Origin: Clostridiales bacterium
GTDB lineage: Bacteria; Bacillota; Clostridia; Lachnospirales; JAQSXR01
Direction of reading: 5' to 3'
DNA length: 64,000 nt
NCBI GenBank assembly: GCA_029256575.1
Contig: JAQSXR010000007.1
Location: 41,593 to 105,592, forward strand
Position 1 is the stretch's first letter, and each line of letters opens with the position of its first letter. Under the pieces are notes generated by a model. That model was given only the letters and a program-made list of their open reading frames with translations, was not told where the DNA came from and did no database searches. Positions 34,758 to 43,638 of this stretch are shown in pieces. A program made the position numbers and the translations under genes.

Positions 34758-36692
34758 CTACTCTGCATAGAGTATAACCTTACTATCTTCATTAATAAAT
34801 TCTCCTTCTAACGGGAATTGTTCTACCACCATATCCCCCTCACCGAGTATTTCAATTTCTAACTTTGTATAATCTTTTAATACTTTTTTTGCTTCTGCAA
34901 CTGTAAGTCCTAATAAATTCGGCACCTCAATATTTCCTACGTTATAATTCAAATAATCTCTTTCAGAGTATACTTCTTCTATTCCAAGATAAGGTAATAC
35001 TGTCGTGAATATTTCTTGAATAATAGGACCGACTACTGCACCACCATAATAAATGCCTTTTGGTTCATTTACAAGTACCAAAGCAATAACTTGTGGATCG
35101 TCTGCCGGAGCAAATGCTAGAAACGAGGCGATATACTTACCATTTCTTCTTGGTAATTTCTCTGATGTAGCAGTTTTGCCACCAATTCTAAAACCAGGAA
35201 CGTAACATCTTCTACCTGTTCCTTCTGATACTACACTTTCCAATAATCTACACATAGCCGCGGATGTTTCTGCACTTATAGATTGTTTTGTAATTGGGTA
35301 TTCAAATTCAACTACTGTTTCTCCATCATTGTTTATTACTTTGTCTCCAAAGTGTGGTGTTACTAAATTACCACCATTTATTACTGAAGCTGCTGCTCTC
35401 ACTAATTGTAACGGAGTAATCTGAAAAGATTGGCCAAAACTCATTGTTGCAAGTTCTACTGGTCCTACATTTTCTTTTTTATGAATTATTGTTCGTGCTT
35501 CTCCTGGTAGATCAACTCCTGTTTTATCAAATAATCCAAATTTATCTAAATATTTATACCAATTATCAACACCAAGAGCTGCTCCAACATCCATAAAAAC
35601 AGGGTTACATGAATTTTGAATTCCTTGAACAAAAGTTTGTGCACCATGTCCACCTACCTTGTGGCATCGTATTCTTCTATCTTCTACGATTCGAAATCCT
35701 GGGCAAGAGAAAGTGGAAGTTTCAGCGACTACTCCTTCTTCTAGACCAGCAGAAGCAGTTACTACCTTAAATGCAGAACCTGGTTCATATGTATCACTAA
35801 TATTAAAATTTCGCCAAATTTGATTTAACAATTTTTGTTTTTCTTCTGAAGTTAAGCCTGTTGTGTCTATATCTAATGCAAATGGTTCATTCAAATCAAA
35901 ATCAGGTTTATTCGCCATTGCGAGAATTTCTCCATTTTGTGGATTCATCAGAATGATTGATACTCCAATTGCACTCTTACCTTGCATCACTTTTTCTGCT
36001 ATCTGCTCTACATAGCTTTGTATATTTACATCAATTGTGGTGACTAAGTGATTTCCATCAATTGGTTCAATTCTATTCTCGGCAATATTTTCAAGCTCTA
36101 TACCTCTAGCATCTGTAACTGTTAAAATTTGTCCAGCGGTTCCTTTTAAATATTCTTCATAACTAACTTCCAATCCAATAATTCCTTGATTGTCTGCACC
36201 TGTAAACCCTATAACCTGGGAAGCTAATGTTCCATACGGATACCATCTTCTATAGTCTTCATCAATCATAACACCCGGTAAGTTACAAGCTCTAATTTCA
36301 TCTGCTAAATCTCTTTCAACATTTGTTTTAATAACCGTTAATGCAACTCTTTTTTTTACCTTTTTTAGAACATCTTCGTAGTTTAATTCGAGTTTTTCTG
36401 CTAGTATTTTGGCTACGCCCTCTGCATCTTTTATCTGGCTAAAAATAACTGAAATAGTATTAACTGGCTTGTTTTGTGCAATCGTTACTCCATTTCTATC
36501 AAGCATATTTCCTCTTTTTGCCTTAATTGTTCGTTCTCTTTCATGTAAGCTATCTGCTAGTTTCTGTAATTCTTCTGATTTAAAGAACATTATGTATGAT
36601 AATCTACCTGTTAAAACACATATGGACAAGAAACATACTATTACCACCACAAACATCCTACGTCTAGAAAATGTTTTTGTTTTCATCAACAT
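34758..36692 (-). CDS. spoVD: SpoVD-like class B penicillin-binding protein with one PASTA domain
   Basis: 644 residues: one membrane anchor (about 12-34), the PBP dimerisation domain, and a transpeptidase domain with SxxK (GSAFK), SCN (NSCNP) and GGKTATSEK, then one C-terminal PASTA domain (about 580-644, VPNLLGLTVAEAKKVL). Length and single PASTA match Bacillus SpoVD (spore cortex) better than PBP2B. The third motif reads KTA instead of the usual KTG. It directly follows another class B PBP gene. Confidence 0.85.
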   Translation of the reverse strand: MLMKTKTFSRRRMFVVVIVCFLSICVLTGRLSYIMFFKSEELQKLADSLHERERTIKAKRGNMLDRNGVTIAQNKPVNTISVIFSQIKDAEGVAKILAEKLELNYEDVLKKVKKRVALTVIKTNVERDLADEIRACNLPGVMIDEDYRRWYPYGTLASQVIGFTGADNQGIIGLEVSYEEYLKGTAGQILTVTDARGIELENIAENRIEPIDGNHLVTTIDVNIQSYVEQIAEKVMQGKSAIGVSIILMNPQNGEILAMANKPDFDLNEPFALDIDTTGLTSEEKQKLLNQIWRNFNISDTYEPGSAFKVVTASAGLEEGVVAETSTFSCPGFRIVEDRRIRCHKVGGHGAQTFVQGIQNSCNPVFMDVGAALGVDNWYKYLDKFGLFDKTGVDLPGEARTIIHKKENVGPVELATMSFGQSFQITPLQLVRAAASVINGGNLVTPHFGDKVINNDGETVVEFEYPITKQSISAETSAAMCRLLESVVSEGTGRRCYVPGFRIGGKTATSEKLPRRNGKYIASFLAFAPADDPQVIALVLVNEPKGIYYGGAVVGPIIQEIFTTVLPYLGIEEVYSERDYLNYNVGNIEVPNLLGLTVAEAKKVLKDYTKLEIEILGEGDMVVEQFPLEGEFINEDSKVILYAE

Positions 36693-36723
36693 ACCCCATT
36701 ATATTATTCCTCTTGTAATATTA

Positions 36724-38535
36724 TTAGTCAGAGGTTGGGTATATGTCTAAATATGGTAATGTATTTTGAAAGATTTGTTTAAAAACCATAATAGCTGGGG
36801 TACTACTAATATAATCTACAACAGGTTCATCTATCGTAACTAACATAATAACTTGTGGATTCTCTACAGGAGCAAATCCCATAAATGAAATCGTATATTT
36901 CCCCTGATTACGTGGAAGTTTTTCTGCAGTTGCTGTTTTACCGCCTATTTCGTATCCTTCTATTTGTGCTTTCTTACCTGTACCGAAATCAACAGTATCC
37001 CTTAAATAGCTTTTTATTTTCTCTGAGGTAGTTGCTGAAATTGTTTGTTCTTTCAAAACTTTATCGATTGATTCAACATTTTTCCCATCGCTAGTTAGAA
37101 TTTGTTTGACTAAGTGTGGTTCATACAAATATCCCCCATTAATAAGACTTGAAAACGAGGTGATTAATTGAATAGATGTTACATTTATGGATTGTCCAAA
37201 GGAGTTAACTGCCAAATCAGATTCTGTCATATTTGCTTCTCCAATTACTAAAGTTTCTGCACTCGCTTCTCCATTTAAATCTATGTTAGTTTTTTGACCA
37301 AATCCATAGATTTTATTATAGGTTGAAAAAGTACTTTTACCAGCAACTCTTGAAATTTGCATCATTGCATCATTGCATGAATTGGATATTGTTTCAGCTA
37401 AGGTTTGAAGGCCATGTCCTTCTAATTTTGCACAATTTATTCTCCAACCACCTACCTCTTCGAAACCATCACAAAAAAATGTTTGATCTTCCGAAATAAC
37501 ATTTTCTTCTAGTGCCTCAGCTACCGTAAATGGTTTTATTGTAGATCCAGGTTCATATGTATCACTAATAGCTTCGTTTCTCCACAATAGATTTAGTGCA
37601 TCGCTCTTTTCTTGTGTTGTCATTGCTGATAAAACATCCTCCGGATACAGCCCCTCCAAAGAATTAGGGTTATTCAAGTCAAAATTGGGATAGTTAGCCA
37701 TTGCAATTATTTCTGCATTATTTGGATTCATTATTATTACGCTTGCTGACTTGAATTCATTCTCTAGTGCAAATTCGCTCAGTGCAAGTTCAGCATAATA
37801 TTGTACGGTTTGATCTATTGTTGTAACGATAGTATTTCCATTTATAGCCGGTCTAATCGTTCGTTCGATATCAGATTCTGAATTAATAATTGAAAATTCA
37901 CGTCCATTTTCTCCATCTAAGTTGCTATTGTAGTACTTCTCTATCCCCCACAAACCAATTCCGTCCTTTGATGTAAATCCTAATACATCGGATGCTAAAT
38001 TATTGTACGGATAATTTCTTATATATTCTTCTTCAAACCAAACTCCACCAACTACAGAATCTTTCCCTTCTAAATAATCAAAAAAAGCTTCCATTTGTGT
38101 ATCACTAAGATTTCTTGCGTATCTTACATAGCTACTCTCACTCTTACTATCAATTGTATTAGTAAGTTCTTCTTTTGAATATCCATATATCGCACTTAAT
38201 GCATCAACCACTGTAGCTTTTTCTTTCCTAACCTCAATAATTCGAGGGTCCAATATTAAATTATATGTTTTTATACTTGTTGCAAGCATGGTTCCATTTC
38301 TATCTACTATATTACCTCTACGATATGCAATCGTTCTATCTACTTGTTTTGTTTGGTATTGTGATAAAACAGTCCTTTTGTACTGTTCACCATTTTTATT
38401 GCCACTTTCAGCAACCCTATATAGAAGAAACAGCATTGCAATTGTAACTACAATGAATGCTGCTCCTGTCTTAGTCCTCATTAATCTTGTTCTTTTACCA
38501 ATTAGTTTTAAATTTAGATATATGTTAAATTTCAT
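36724..38535 (-). CDS. Class B penicillin-binding protein (FtsI/PBP2B-like, no PASTA)
   Basis: 603 residues from ATG 38535. It has a basic N-terminus, a membrane anchor (about 26-44), a dimerisation domain and a transpeptidase domain with GSTIK, NSCND and GGKTATAEK. It lacks the PASTA tail of its downstream neighbour. By position right after ftsL it is the likely vegetative septal transpeptidase. AGGTGA upstream favours ATG 38535 over TTG 38550. The KTA third motif is shared with the neighbour, implying a common ancestor by tandem duplication. Confidence 0.88.
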   Translation of the reverse strand: MKFNIYLNLKLIGKRTRLMRTKTGAAFIVVTIAMLFLLYRVAESGNKNGEQYKRTVLSQYQTKQVDRTIAYRRGNIVDRNGTMLATSIKTYNLILDPRIIEVRKEKATVVDALSAIYGYSKEELTNTIDSKSESSYVRYARNLSDTQMEAFFDYLEGKDSVVGGVWFEEEYIRNYPYNNLASDVLGFTSKDGIGLWGIEKYYNSNLDGENGREFSIINSESDIERTIRPAINGNTIVTTIDQTVQYYAELALSEFALENEFKSASVIIMNPNNAEIIAMANYPNFDLNNPNSLEGLYPEDVLSAMTTQEKSDALNLLWRNEAISDTYEPGSTIKPFTVAEALEENVISEDQTFFCDGFEEVGGWRINCAKLEGHGLQTLAETISNSCNDAMMQISRVAGKSTFSTYNKIYGFGQKTNIDLNGEASAETLVIGEANMTESDLAVNSFGQSINVTSIQLITSFSSLINGGYLYEPHLVKQILTSDGKNVESIDKVLKEQTISATTSEKIKSYLRDTVDFGTGKKAQIEGYEIGGKTATAEKLPRNQGKYTISFMGFAPVENPQVIMLVTIDEPVVDYISSTPAIMVFKQIFQNTLPYLDIYPTSD

Positions 38536-38539
38536 ATTG

Positions 38540-39040
38540 TCACCTACCAAATGTAATAAAGCCTACGACGTTTATAGCTGTTTTTTCATCTTCTGGAACA
38601 TCCGCATATTGTTTTACATACGATTCATTTGAATCTTCATAAAATGCAACTTGTTCTTTCGATGCTTCTACCATCCCATAATCTTGGGTAGCAATTCTTT
38701 TAATTTCTAATAAATCTAGTGGTGCACATAACCTGGAGCCTAATTCCGTATTCTCTCCTATGATTTCCTGTAAATATTGTTCTTTTGCTAATACTTCATT
38801 CTTATACCCAGAATAACTACTAAACAAAGTTAAATATCTTACACACAAAACAATAAGTCCGATAAAAACAAAAGTTACAATTAAATAGTATTTTAATACT
38901 TCTGCTTTTTCTTTACGCAATCTTTTCTTTTTTGCTTGAGTAACTTGCCTATTCCTAAGAAACATATTTTCTTCATTGTTATAGTGTGAAGGAATTTTTC
39001 TGACCGTGTTCCCCTCAACATATCGTTCATTTAAACCCAA
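38540..39040 (-). CDS. ftsL: FtsL-like division protein
   Basis: About 166 residues: a basic cytoplasmic part (RNRQVTQAKKKRLRKEK), a single membrane helix (about 53-75), and an extracytoplasmic heptad region (EVLAKEQYLQEIIGENTELGSRL) ending with the ATQDYGMVEA motif seen in FtsL/DivIC partners. It would complex with FtsQ and the septal synthase. Sequence conservation is low, so the name depends on location between rsmH and the PBP genes. TTG 39040 has GGGGAG 8 bp upstream; TTG 39067 has no site. Confidence 0.8.
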   Translation of the reverse strand: MGLNERYVEGNTVRKIPSHYNNEENMFLRNRQVTQAKKKRLRKEKAEVLKYYLIVTFVFIGLIVLCVRYLTLFSSYSGYKNEVLAKEQYLQEIIGENTELGSRLCAPLDLLEIKRIATQDYGMVEASKEQVAFYEDSNESYVKQYADVPEDEKTAINVVGFITFGR

Positions 39041-39053
39041 ATTACTCACTCCC

Positions 39054-39989
39054 CTACTTTTTTTCAAAAATTCTTAATTTTGCGCTTTTTGATCTTCTAT
39101 TTTCTTCAATTTCTTCCTCTGAAGGAATAATTGGTCTTCTTGTAATAACGGTTCCCGCTGATACATTGCCACACACACATATCGGAAAATTAGGAGGGCA
39201 AGTACAAGGATTTTCTGCATCTCTGAATATATTCTTAACGATTCTATCTTCTAATGAATGAAATGTTATTATGCATAATCTTCCACCTGGATTTAACAAA
39301 TCGATCATTGTATTTAAAGTATCTCTTAATACTTCCAATTCTTTATTAAGTTCTATCCTTATTGCTTGAAACGTTCTCTTAGCAGGATGTCCCCCATTTA
39401 CTCTACATTTTGCTGGTATTGCTGCCTTAATTAATTCCACTAAATCATTCGTTGTTTCAATTTCTTTTTCATTTCTTGCTCGTACAATATGCTTTGCAAT
39501 ATTTTTTGCAAATTTTTCTTCACCATAATCTCTAAATATCTTAAATAATCTCATTTCTTCATAAGTATTTAATAATTCTTTAGCAGTTAACTCTTGCCTT
39601 TGATCCATTCTCATATCAAGAGTTGCATTCTCCTTATAACTAAAACCACGATCAACGGTATCTAATTGATAAGATGAAACTCCTAAATCAAGTAGTATTC
39701 CATCAACTTTTTTCGTGTTCAGATTTTCTAATACATTCTTAATATCACTATAGTTACTTCTAACAATCGTAACTTTATCTCCAAATGGCAATAGTTTTTC
39801 AGTACTTGCAGCAATTGCTGCAGCATCTTGATCGATACCGATAAAATGCCCTTCTTCTCCTAGCCTCTTACATACTTCGAATGCATGTCCTGCTCCACCA
39901 AGCGTGCCATCAACATAAATACCATTTTCTTTTATATTTAAACTATCAATCGTTTCATTGAATAGAACTGATTTGTGATTAAAATCCAT
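39054..39989 (-). CDS. rsmH: RsmH 16S rRNA m4C1402 methyltransferase
   Basis: 311 residues. It starts [17 protein letters not shown] and has the SAM-binding [10 protein letters not shown], the [12 protein letters not shown] motif and the C-terminal [16 protein letters not shown] signature. It methylates N4 of C1402 in 16S rRNA with RsmI. As mraW it is nearly always second in the dcw cluster. A Cys-containing loop near the end ([13 protein letters not shown]) is common in clostridial members. Confidence 0.97.
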   Translation of the reverse strand: MDFNHKSVLFNETIDSLNIKENGIYVDGTLGGAGHAFEVCKRLGEEGHFIGIDQDAAAIAASTEKLLPFGDKVTIVRSNYSDIKNVLENLNTKKVDGILLDLGVSSYQLDTVDRGFSYKENATLDMRMDQRQELTAKELLNTYEEMRLFKIFRDYGEEKFAKNIAKHIVRARNEKEIETTNDLVELIKAAIPAKCRVNGGHPAKRTFQAIRIELNKELEVLRDTLNTMIDLLNPGGRLCIITFHSLEDRIVKNIFRDAENPCTCPPNFPICVCGNVSAGTVITRRPIIPSEEEIEENRRSKSAKLRIFEKK

Positions 39990-40025
39990 ATTAGCTACAC
40001 GCCCCTTTTTTCCTTATTACATTTA

Positions 40026-40457
40026 TTAGATTCCTAAGTCTGCCATATTACTAGCTATGACTTCCATATCAATAGCTTCTTCATTAATATAAGCTTCCCA
40101 ATTTTCTTTACTCCAAATTTCAACTCTTGCAGAAACACCAACTAAAACAACATCTTTTTCTAATTTGGCGAATTCTCTTAAATTTTGAGGAACTAATATT
40201 CTTCCTTGTTTATCAGTATCACAAGATATTGCACCAGCAAGAAAGAAACGCGAAAAATGACGTGCATTTTGGTTCGTTAGTGGTAGACCTCTAAGTTTTT
40301 CTTCAAAGCTTGTCCACTCATTATTGGGGTATATAAACAAACAGTTATCAAGTCCTTTAGTCACAACAAAGTTATCCCCCAAAATATCACGATATTTTGC
40401 TGGAATTATTAGCCGACCTTTTTCATCAATGGTGTGTCTATATTCACCTGTTAACAT
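40026..40457 (-). CDS. mraZ: MraZ transcriptional regulator of the dcw cluster
   Basis: 143 residues from ATG 40457, the standard size: two AbrB-like swapped-hairpin halves, each with a DEKGRLIIPAKYR- or DKQGRILVPQNLR-type motif. MraZ forms a ring and represses its own operon by binding phased direct repeats upstream. The longer frame to 40511 was rejected because it would be translated through those repeats and because GGGTGA precedes ATG 40457. Confidence 0.96.
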   Translation of the reverse strand: MLTGEYRHTIDEKGRLIIPAKYRDILGDNFVVTKGLDNCLFIYPNNEWTSFEEKLRGLPLTNQNARHFSRFFLAGAISCDTDKQGRILVPQNLREFAKLEKDVVLVGVSARVEIWSKENWEAYINEEAIDMEVIASNMADLGI

Positions 40458-40465
40458 GTTTTCAC

Positions 40466-40509
40466 CCACTTTACTCCACTTGGCTCCACTTACTACCACC
40501 CATAACCAC
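40466..40509 (-). promoter_or_regulatory. MraZ operator: five GTGG repeats at exact 10-bp spacing
   Basis: GTGG occurs on the minus strand at 40506-40509, 40496-40499, 40486-40489, 40476-40479 and 40466-40469, each 10 bp apart. Known MraZ operators are TGGG- or GTGG-type direct repeats with about 10-bp phasing. The array starts directly after the -10 box and continues to the mraZ ribosome binding site. Confidence 0.85.
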
Positions 40510-40538
40510 ATTTTATACTATTATTAACATTTTTTCAA
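40510..40538 (-). promoter_or_regulatory. mraZ (dcw operon) promoter
   Basis: TTGAAA (40533-40538), 17-bp spacer, TAAAAT (40510-40515) on the minus strand, immediately upstream of the MraZ boxes. Confidence 0.65.
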
Positions 40539-40662
40539 TAGAAATCACAAATTAGATTAAATATTTTTATAAATTATTCAAATAGATATACAATTACTAA
40601 TGTTTTTCCTATATATGGATAATTTGCATTGTCTATTACAATATATAGTACCCAAAAAAACG

Positions 40663-40697
40663 CAAAAAAAATAACAGGTGTAATTTACAACTGTTAT
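40663..40697 (-). terminator. Terminator after the lgt-spo0E-like operon
   Basis: ATAACAG-TTGTA/TACAC-CTGTTAT stem (40686-40697 with 40671-40682, one mismatch) is followed by seven T on the minus strand. Confidence 0.8.
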
Positions 40698-40712
40698 ATA
40701 TAATAAAATAAA

Positions 40713-40874
40713 TTATTTTTTAATATCCAGCAAGGATTTTTTATCTATTAGTTCTTCTAGTAATTTATCAAGCCTTAAACTCATTTCATAAATTTCCTCT
40801 TTACAAACATCTTCATCTAACATTTTATGAAGTTGATGTCTCAAGTCTTCAATATCACTTGTAGTTTTTCTCAT
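40713..40874 (-). CDS. Spo0E-like aspartyl-phosphate phosphatase
   Basis: 53 residues from ATG 40874, with GGAGG 5 bp upstream. Two predicted helices: IEDLRHQLHKML and EIYEMSLRLDKLLEELI. The second carries the S-x-x-LD-x-L-(I) signature of the Spo0E/YisI/YnzD family, which dephosphorylates Spo0A~P and delays sporulation. The longer frame reaching into lgt was rejected. It lies 22 bp after lgt and is probably cotranscribed with it. The assignment is from the short motif only, so a profile search would be useful. Confidence 0.7.
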   Translation of the reverse strand: MRKTTSDIEDLRHQLHKMLDEDVCKEEIYEMSLRLDKLLEELIDKKSLLDIKK

Positions 40875-40896
40875 TTTGCCTCCATCCATATCGCAT

Positions 40897-41760
40897 TTAC
40901 TTCTTAGTTTCCAACTTTCTGAGTATAATTCTTTTGTATGCAATGAAACCTATTGAAGCAATCGCTATAAGTACTGCTAGTAATTGAGAAATCGGTATAC
41001 CAGTCGACCCAATTAAAAGTTGATCTGTTCTTAGTCCCTCAATCCAGAATCTTCCTATTCCATATCCTAGCATATAAAGCAATATTAATTCTCCCTCAAA
41101 TTTTTTATGCTTTTTATATATCAATAATAGTATCAATAAACCTAAATTCCATAAAGATTCATATAAAAATGTGGGGTGTACTTGTAAGTATTGTGCTCCT
41201 GAATACGTTACCAACTTGTCTTGCATATTTGCTGGAATATAGTATGCATGGTCTGTTCTTATTTGCATAGCAAAAAAAGAATTTGTAAATCCACCAAATG
41301 CTTCTAAGTTCATAAAATTGGCCCATCTTCCAATAATTTGCCCCGTAACCAACCCTAAACACGCCGTATCCGCCATAACCCCAAAATTTTGTTTCTTAAT
41401 TCTAACATATATAGCCAAAGTTATTAACCCAGCTATTATCCCTCCGTAAATTGCAAGTCCGCCACTTCTTAAGTTAAATATTTGCCATAAGTTATCTTTA
41501 TAAGAATCCCATTCCATGACAACATACATTAACCTAGCCCCAATAATGGAAGTAATTACAACAATTAATAAAAAGTCTAAATACAAGTCTTTTTGTTGTC
41601 CTGTCTTCTTTGCCTCATGGTCAGCAACCAGATATCCCACAAGCATAGCTATTGCTATAATAACCCCATAAAATTTTATCTCAATACCAAATACACTAAA
41701 GCCTGTACTCCAACTCATAAATTCGATTCCTAGATTTGGAAATCTAAGCACTGGACCCAT
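40897..41760 (-). CDS. lgt: Lgt prolipoprotein diacylglyceryl transferase
   Basis: 287 residues, seven membrane helices, with the Lgt signature GRWANFMNLEAFGG and the HPTFLYES motif. It transfers diacylglycerol from phosphatidylglycerol to the lipobox cysteine of prolipoproteins such as OppA. ATG 41760 lies behind AAGGAGATGAT. It is transcribed divergently from ychF, with the spo0E-like gene downstream. Confidence 0.96.
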   Translation of the reverse strand: MGPVLRFPNLGIEFMSWSTGFSVFGIEIKFYGVIIAIAMLVGYLVADHEAKKTGQQKDLYLDFLLIVVITSIIGARLMYVVMEWDSYKDNLWQIFNLRSGGLAIYGGIIAGLITLAIYVRIKKQNFGVMADTACLGLVTGQIIGRWANFMNLEAFGGFTNSFFAMQIRTDHAYYIPANMQDKLVTYSGAQYLQVHPTFLYESLWNLGLLILLLIYKKHKKFEGELILLYMLGYGIGRFWIEGLRTDQLLIGSTGIPISQLLAVLIAIASIGFIAYKRIILRKLETKK

Positions 41761-41780
41761 AATATCATCTCCTTTTCCAT

Positions 41781-41810
41781 AACATACTTTATTCTATAAA
41801 AAAAAGTCAA
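41781..41810 (-). promoter_or_regulatory. Putative lgt promoter
   Basis: TTGACT (41805-41810), 18-bp spacer, TATGTT (41781-41786) on the minus strand, 20 bp before the lgt start. Confidence 0.45.
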
Positions 41811-41828
41811 AAATTGCAATCATTATCT

Positions 41829-41835
41829 TTCGACA
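41829..41835 (-). promoter_or_regulatory. Spo0A-box-like site upstream of lgt-spo0E-like
   Basis: A perfect TGTCGAA on the minus strand, about 20 bp upstream of the lgt -35 and 80 bp from the ychF promoter. A single 7-mer is weak evidence, but its position before a Spo0E-like gene is suggestive. Confidence 0.3.
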
Positions 41836-41913
41836 TTTTTGTATGATTTTATTACACCTTGTAAACAATGTAGTAGGTATCTATATTTACTGCTTTTATT
41901 TTATGCAAAATTG

Positions 41914-41922
41914 TGATATACT
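41914..41922 (+). promoter_or_regulatory. ychF extended -10 promoter
   Basis: TGATATACT on the plus strand (TGn followed by TATACT) lies 54 bp before the ychF start. No good -35 is seen, as expected for an extended -10. Confidence 0.5.
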
Positions 41923-41975
41923 AACCATTGCGCAAATGGAAATAATACGCTTTTTAATAGAAAGGATCTACATAC

Positions 41976-43073
41976 ATGAAATTAGGTATAGTTGGTTTAC
42001 CAAACGTAGGAAAAAGTACACTTTTCAATTCAATAACAAAGGCCGGAGCAGAATCCGCAAACTACCCATTCTGTACAATTGACCCTAATGTAGGGATTGT
42101 TACGGTACCAGATAATAGACTTAATCTACTTTCAGATTATTATGCTTCAAAGAAAATAATTCCTGCAGCAATCGAATTCGTTGATATTGCTGGTCTTGTA
42201 AAAGGAGCTTCAAAAGGTGAAGGTCTTGGAAATCAATTTTTAGCAACTATTCGTGAAGTTGATGCAATCGTACACGTAGTAAGATGTTTTGAAGATACAA
42301 ATATCATACACGTTGATGGATCTGTAAATCCACTTAGAGATATAGAAACAATTAATCTTGAACTTATCTTCTCTGACCTAGATGTCTTAGAAAGAAGATA
42401 CTCGAAATCAGTAAAGAACGTTAAGATGGATAAATCTTTAACAAAAGAAGTTGAACTCTTAAAAGAATTAAAAGATCATTTAGAAAGTAATAATATGGCT
42501 CGTACGCTACAAGTAGATGATGAAGAAAAAGTTGCAATTCTTGAATCTTTGAACTTACTTACTTATAAGCCAACAATTTTTGCTGCAAATGTGAAAGAAG
42601 ATGATTTAATCGATGACGGTGCATCAAATGATTTTGTGAAAACAGTAAGAGAATTCGCTGCAAATGAAGGATCAGAAGTATTTGCAATTTGTGCTCAAAT
42701 CGAGCAAGAAATGGCAGAACTAGATGATGACGAAAAGAAAATGTTCTTAGAAGACTTAGGCCTTAGCGAATCCGGTTTAGAAAAATTAATACGTGCAAGT
42801 TACCATTTGTTAGGATTAATTAGTTACCTCACTGCTGGACCTCAAGAAACAAGAGCTTGGACTATCAAAAGAGGTACGAAGGCTCCTGGTGCTGCTGGTA
42901 AGATTCATTCTGATTTCGAAAGAGGCTTTATTCGAGCAGAAGTTGTAAACTATAAAGATCTATTAAGTGTTGAAAGTTATGCTATCGCCAAAGAAAAAGC
43001 TTTTGTTCGTGTCGAAGGCAAAGAATATGTTGTTCAAGATGGAGACGTTGTGTTATTTCGATTTAACGTATAA
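41976..43073 (+). CDS. ychF: YchF/OLA1 ribosome-associated P-loop NTPase
   Basis: 365 residues, the only gene read on the plus strand. It has an Obg-type G domain with G1 GLPNVGKST (residues 7-15), FVDIAGLVKGASKGEGLGN (G3 region) and NVKE in the nucleotide-specificity loop, which gives ATP preference in this family, followed by the helical insertion and C-terminal TGS domain (TRAWTIKRGTKAPGAAGKIHSDFERGF). It binds ribosomes and is linked to translation fidelity and stress responses. AAAGGATC precedes the ATG. Confidence 0.97.
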   Translation: MKLGIVGLPNVGKSTLFNSITKAGAESANYPFCTIDPNVGIVTVPDNRLNLLSDYYASKKIIPAAIEFVDIAGLVKGASKGEGLGNQFLATIREVDAIVHVVRCFEDTNIIHVDGSVNPLRDIETINLELIFSDLDVLERRYSKSVKNVKMDKSLTKEVELLKELKDHLESNNMARTLQVDDEEKVAILESLNLLTYKPTIFAANVKEDDLIDDGASNDFVKTVREFAANEGSEVFAICAQIEQEMAELDDDEKKMFLEDLGLSESGLEKLIRASYHLLGLISYLTAGPQETRAWTIKRGTKAPGAAGKIHSDFERGFIRAEVVNYKDLLSVESYAIAKEKAFVRVEGKEYVVQDGDVVLFRFNV

Positions 43074-43082
43074 ACAAATAAA

Positions 43083-43114
43083 AATCAACCATACCTTTGT
43101 ATGGTTGATTTTTT
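43083..43114 (+). terminator. Bidirectional terminator after ychF
   Basis: A perfect 12-bp stem AATCAACCATAC/GTATGGTTGATT with loop CTTT is followed by a T-run on the plus strand. On the minus strand the flanking A-run gives TTTTTATTTG, so it can also end the convergent gene at 43148. Confidence 0.9.
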
Positions 43115-43147
43115 GTAGAAAACAAAAAATAAATGGTACAACGTTAT

Positions 43148-43432
43148 TCAATATCTATTCCGTTTTTCTCCTGCGGAACAAAAGTCATTGTCGCTAACTT
43201 CTATTTTATAATATACCATCCCTTTTGACACTTGTCGAACACGCTTACAATATCCATGTTCATCGTAATGAATACAGTCCTTGCAATGTACAACTTGTTC
43301 ACAAGATTCTAGCATTCTTGCTGCTTCATCACATGTTTCGCAGACTTCTTGCGTTGATATTACTTGGCTATCAAGATGTTTCTTAGCAATCTCTATATTT
43401 TTTAGTTTATTAATCAAATCATGCTTAAACAC
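43148..43432 (-). CDS. Small cysteine-rich, phage-type zinc-binding protein
   Basis: 94 residues from GTG 43432, with GGGGGG 6 bp upstream. The first part is helical with a CETC pair; the second has HCKDCIHYDEHGYC and ends NDFCSAGEKRN. The CKDC...C...(D/N)DFCSxGE arrangement is common in small proteins of clostridial phages and is presumably a zinc knuckle. No phage genes adjoin, so it is either a relic or a host gene of the same family. The exact function is unknown. It is flanked by the ychF terminator and a 206-bp gap. Confidence 0.6.
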   Translation of the reverse strand: MFKHDLINKLKNIEIAKKHLDSQVISTQEVCETCDEAARMLESCEQVVHCKDCIHYDEHGYCKRVRQVSKGMVYYKIEVSDNDFCSAGEKRNRY

Positions 43433-43638
43433 CGCAATCCCCCCAACGTCAGCCTTTATAGTATTATATATGCATAACTTGGAGGAACTATTCAAAATTA
43501 ATTTTAATATGTCACGTAACTATCTACTATAATAAGCTTCAATCCTACCTATAAGATTATTTTCATTAAAGTAACTAGAACTAATAATTCCTTTGAGCTA
43601 TTTATATTTTTGTCATCTACTCAATGGCAAATAATTGT

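Noticed and set aside
40874..40943. Longer start for the Spo0E-like gene, overlapping lgt
   Set aside because: The extension has no family similarity, while ATG 40874 has a good GGAGG site.
41923..41937. Small palindrome CCATT-GCGCA-AATGG at the ychF transcription start
   Set aside because: Arms of 5 bp are too short to claim an operator without more examples.
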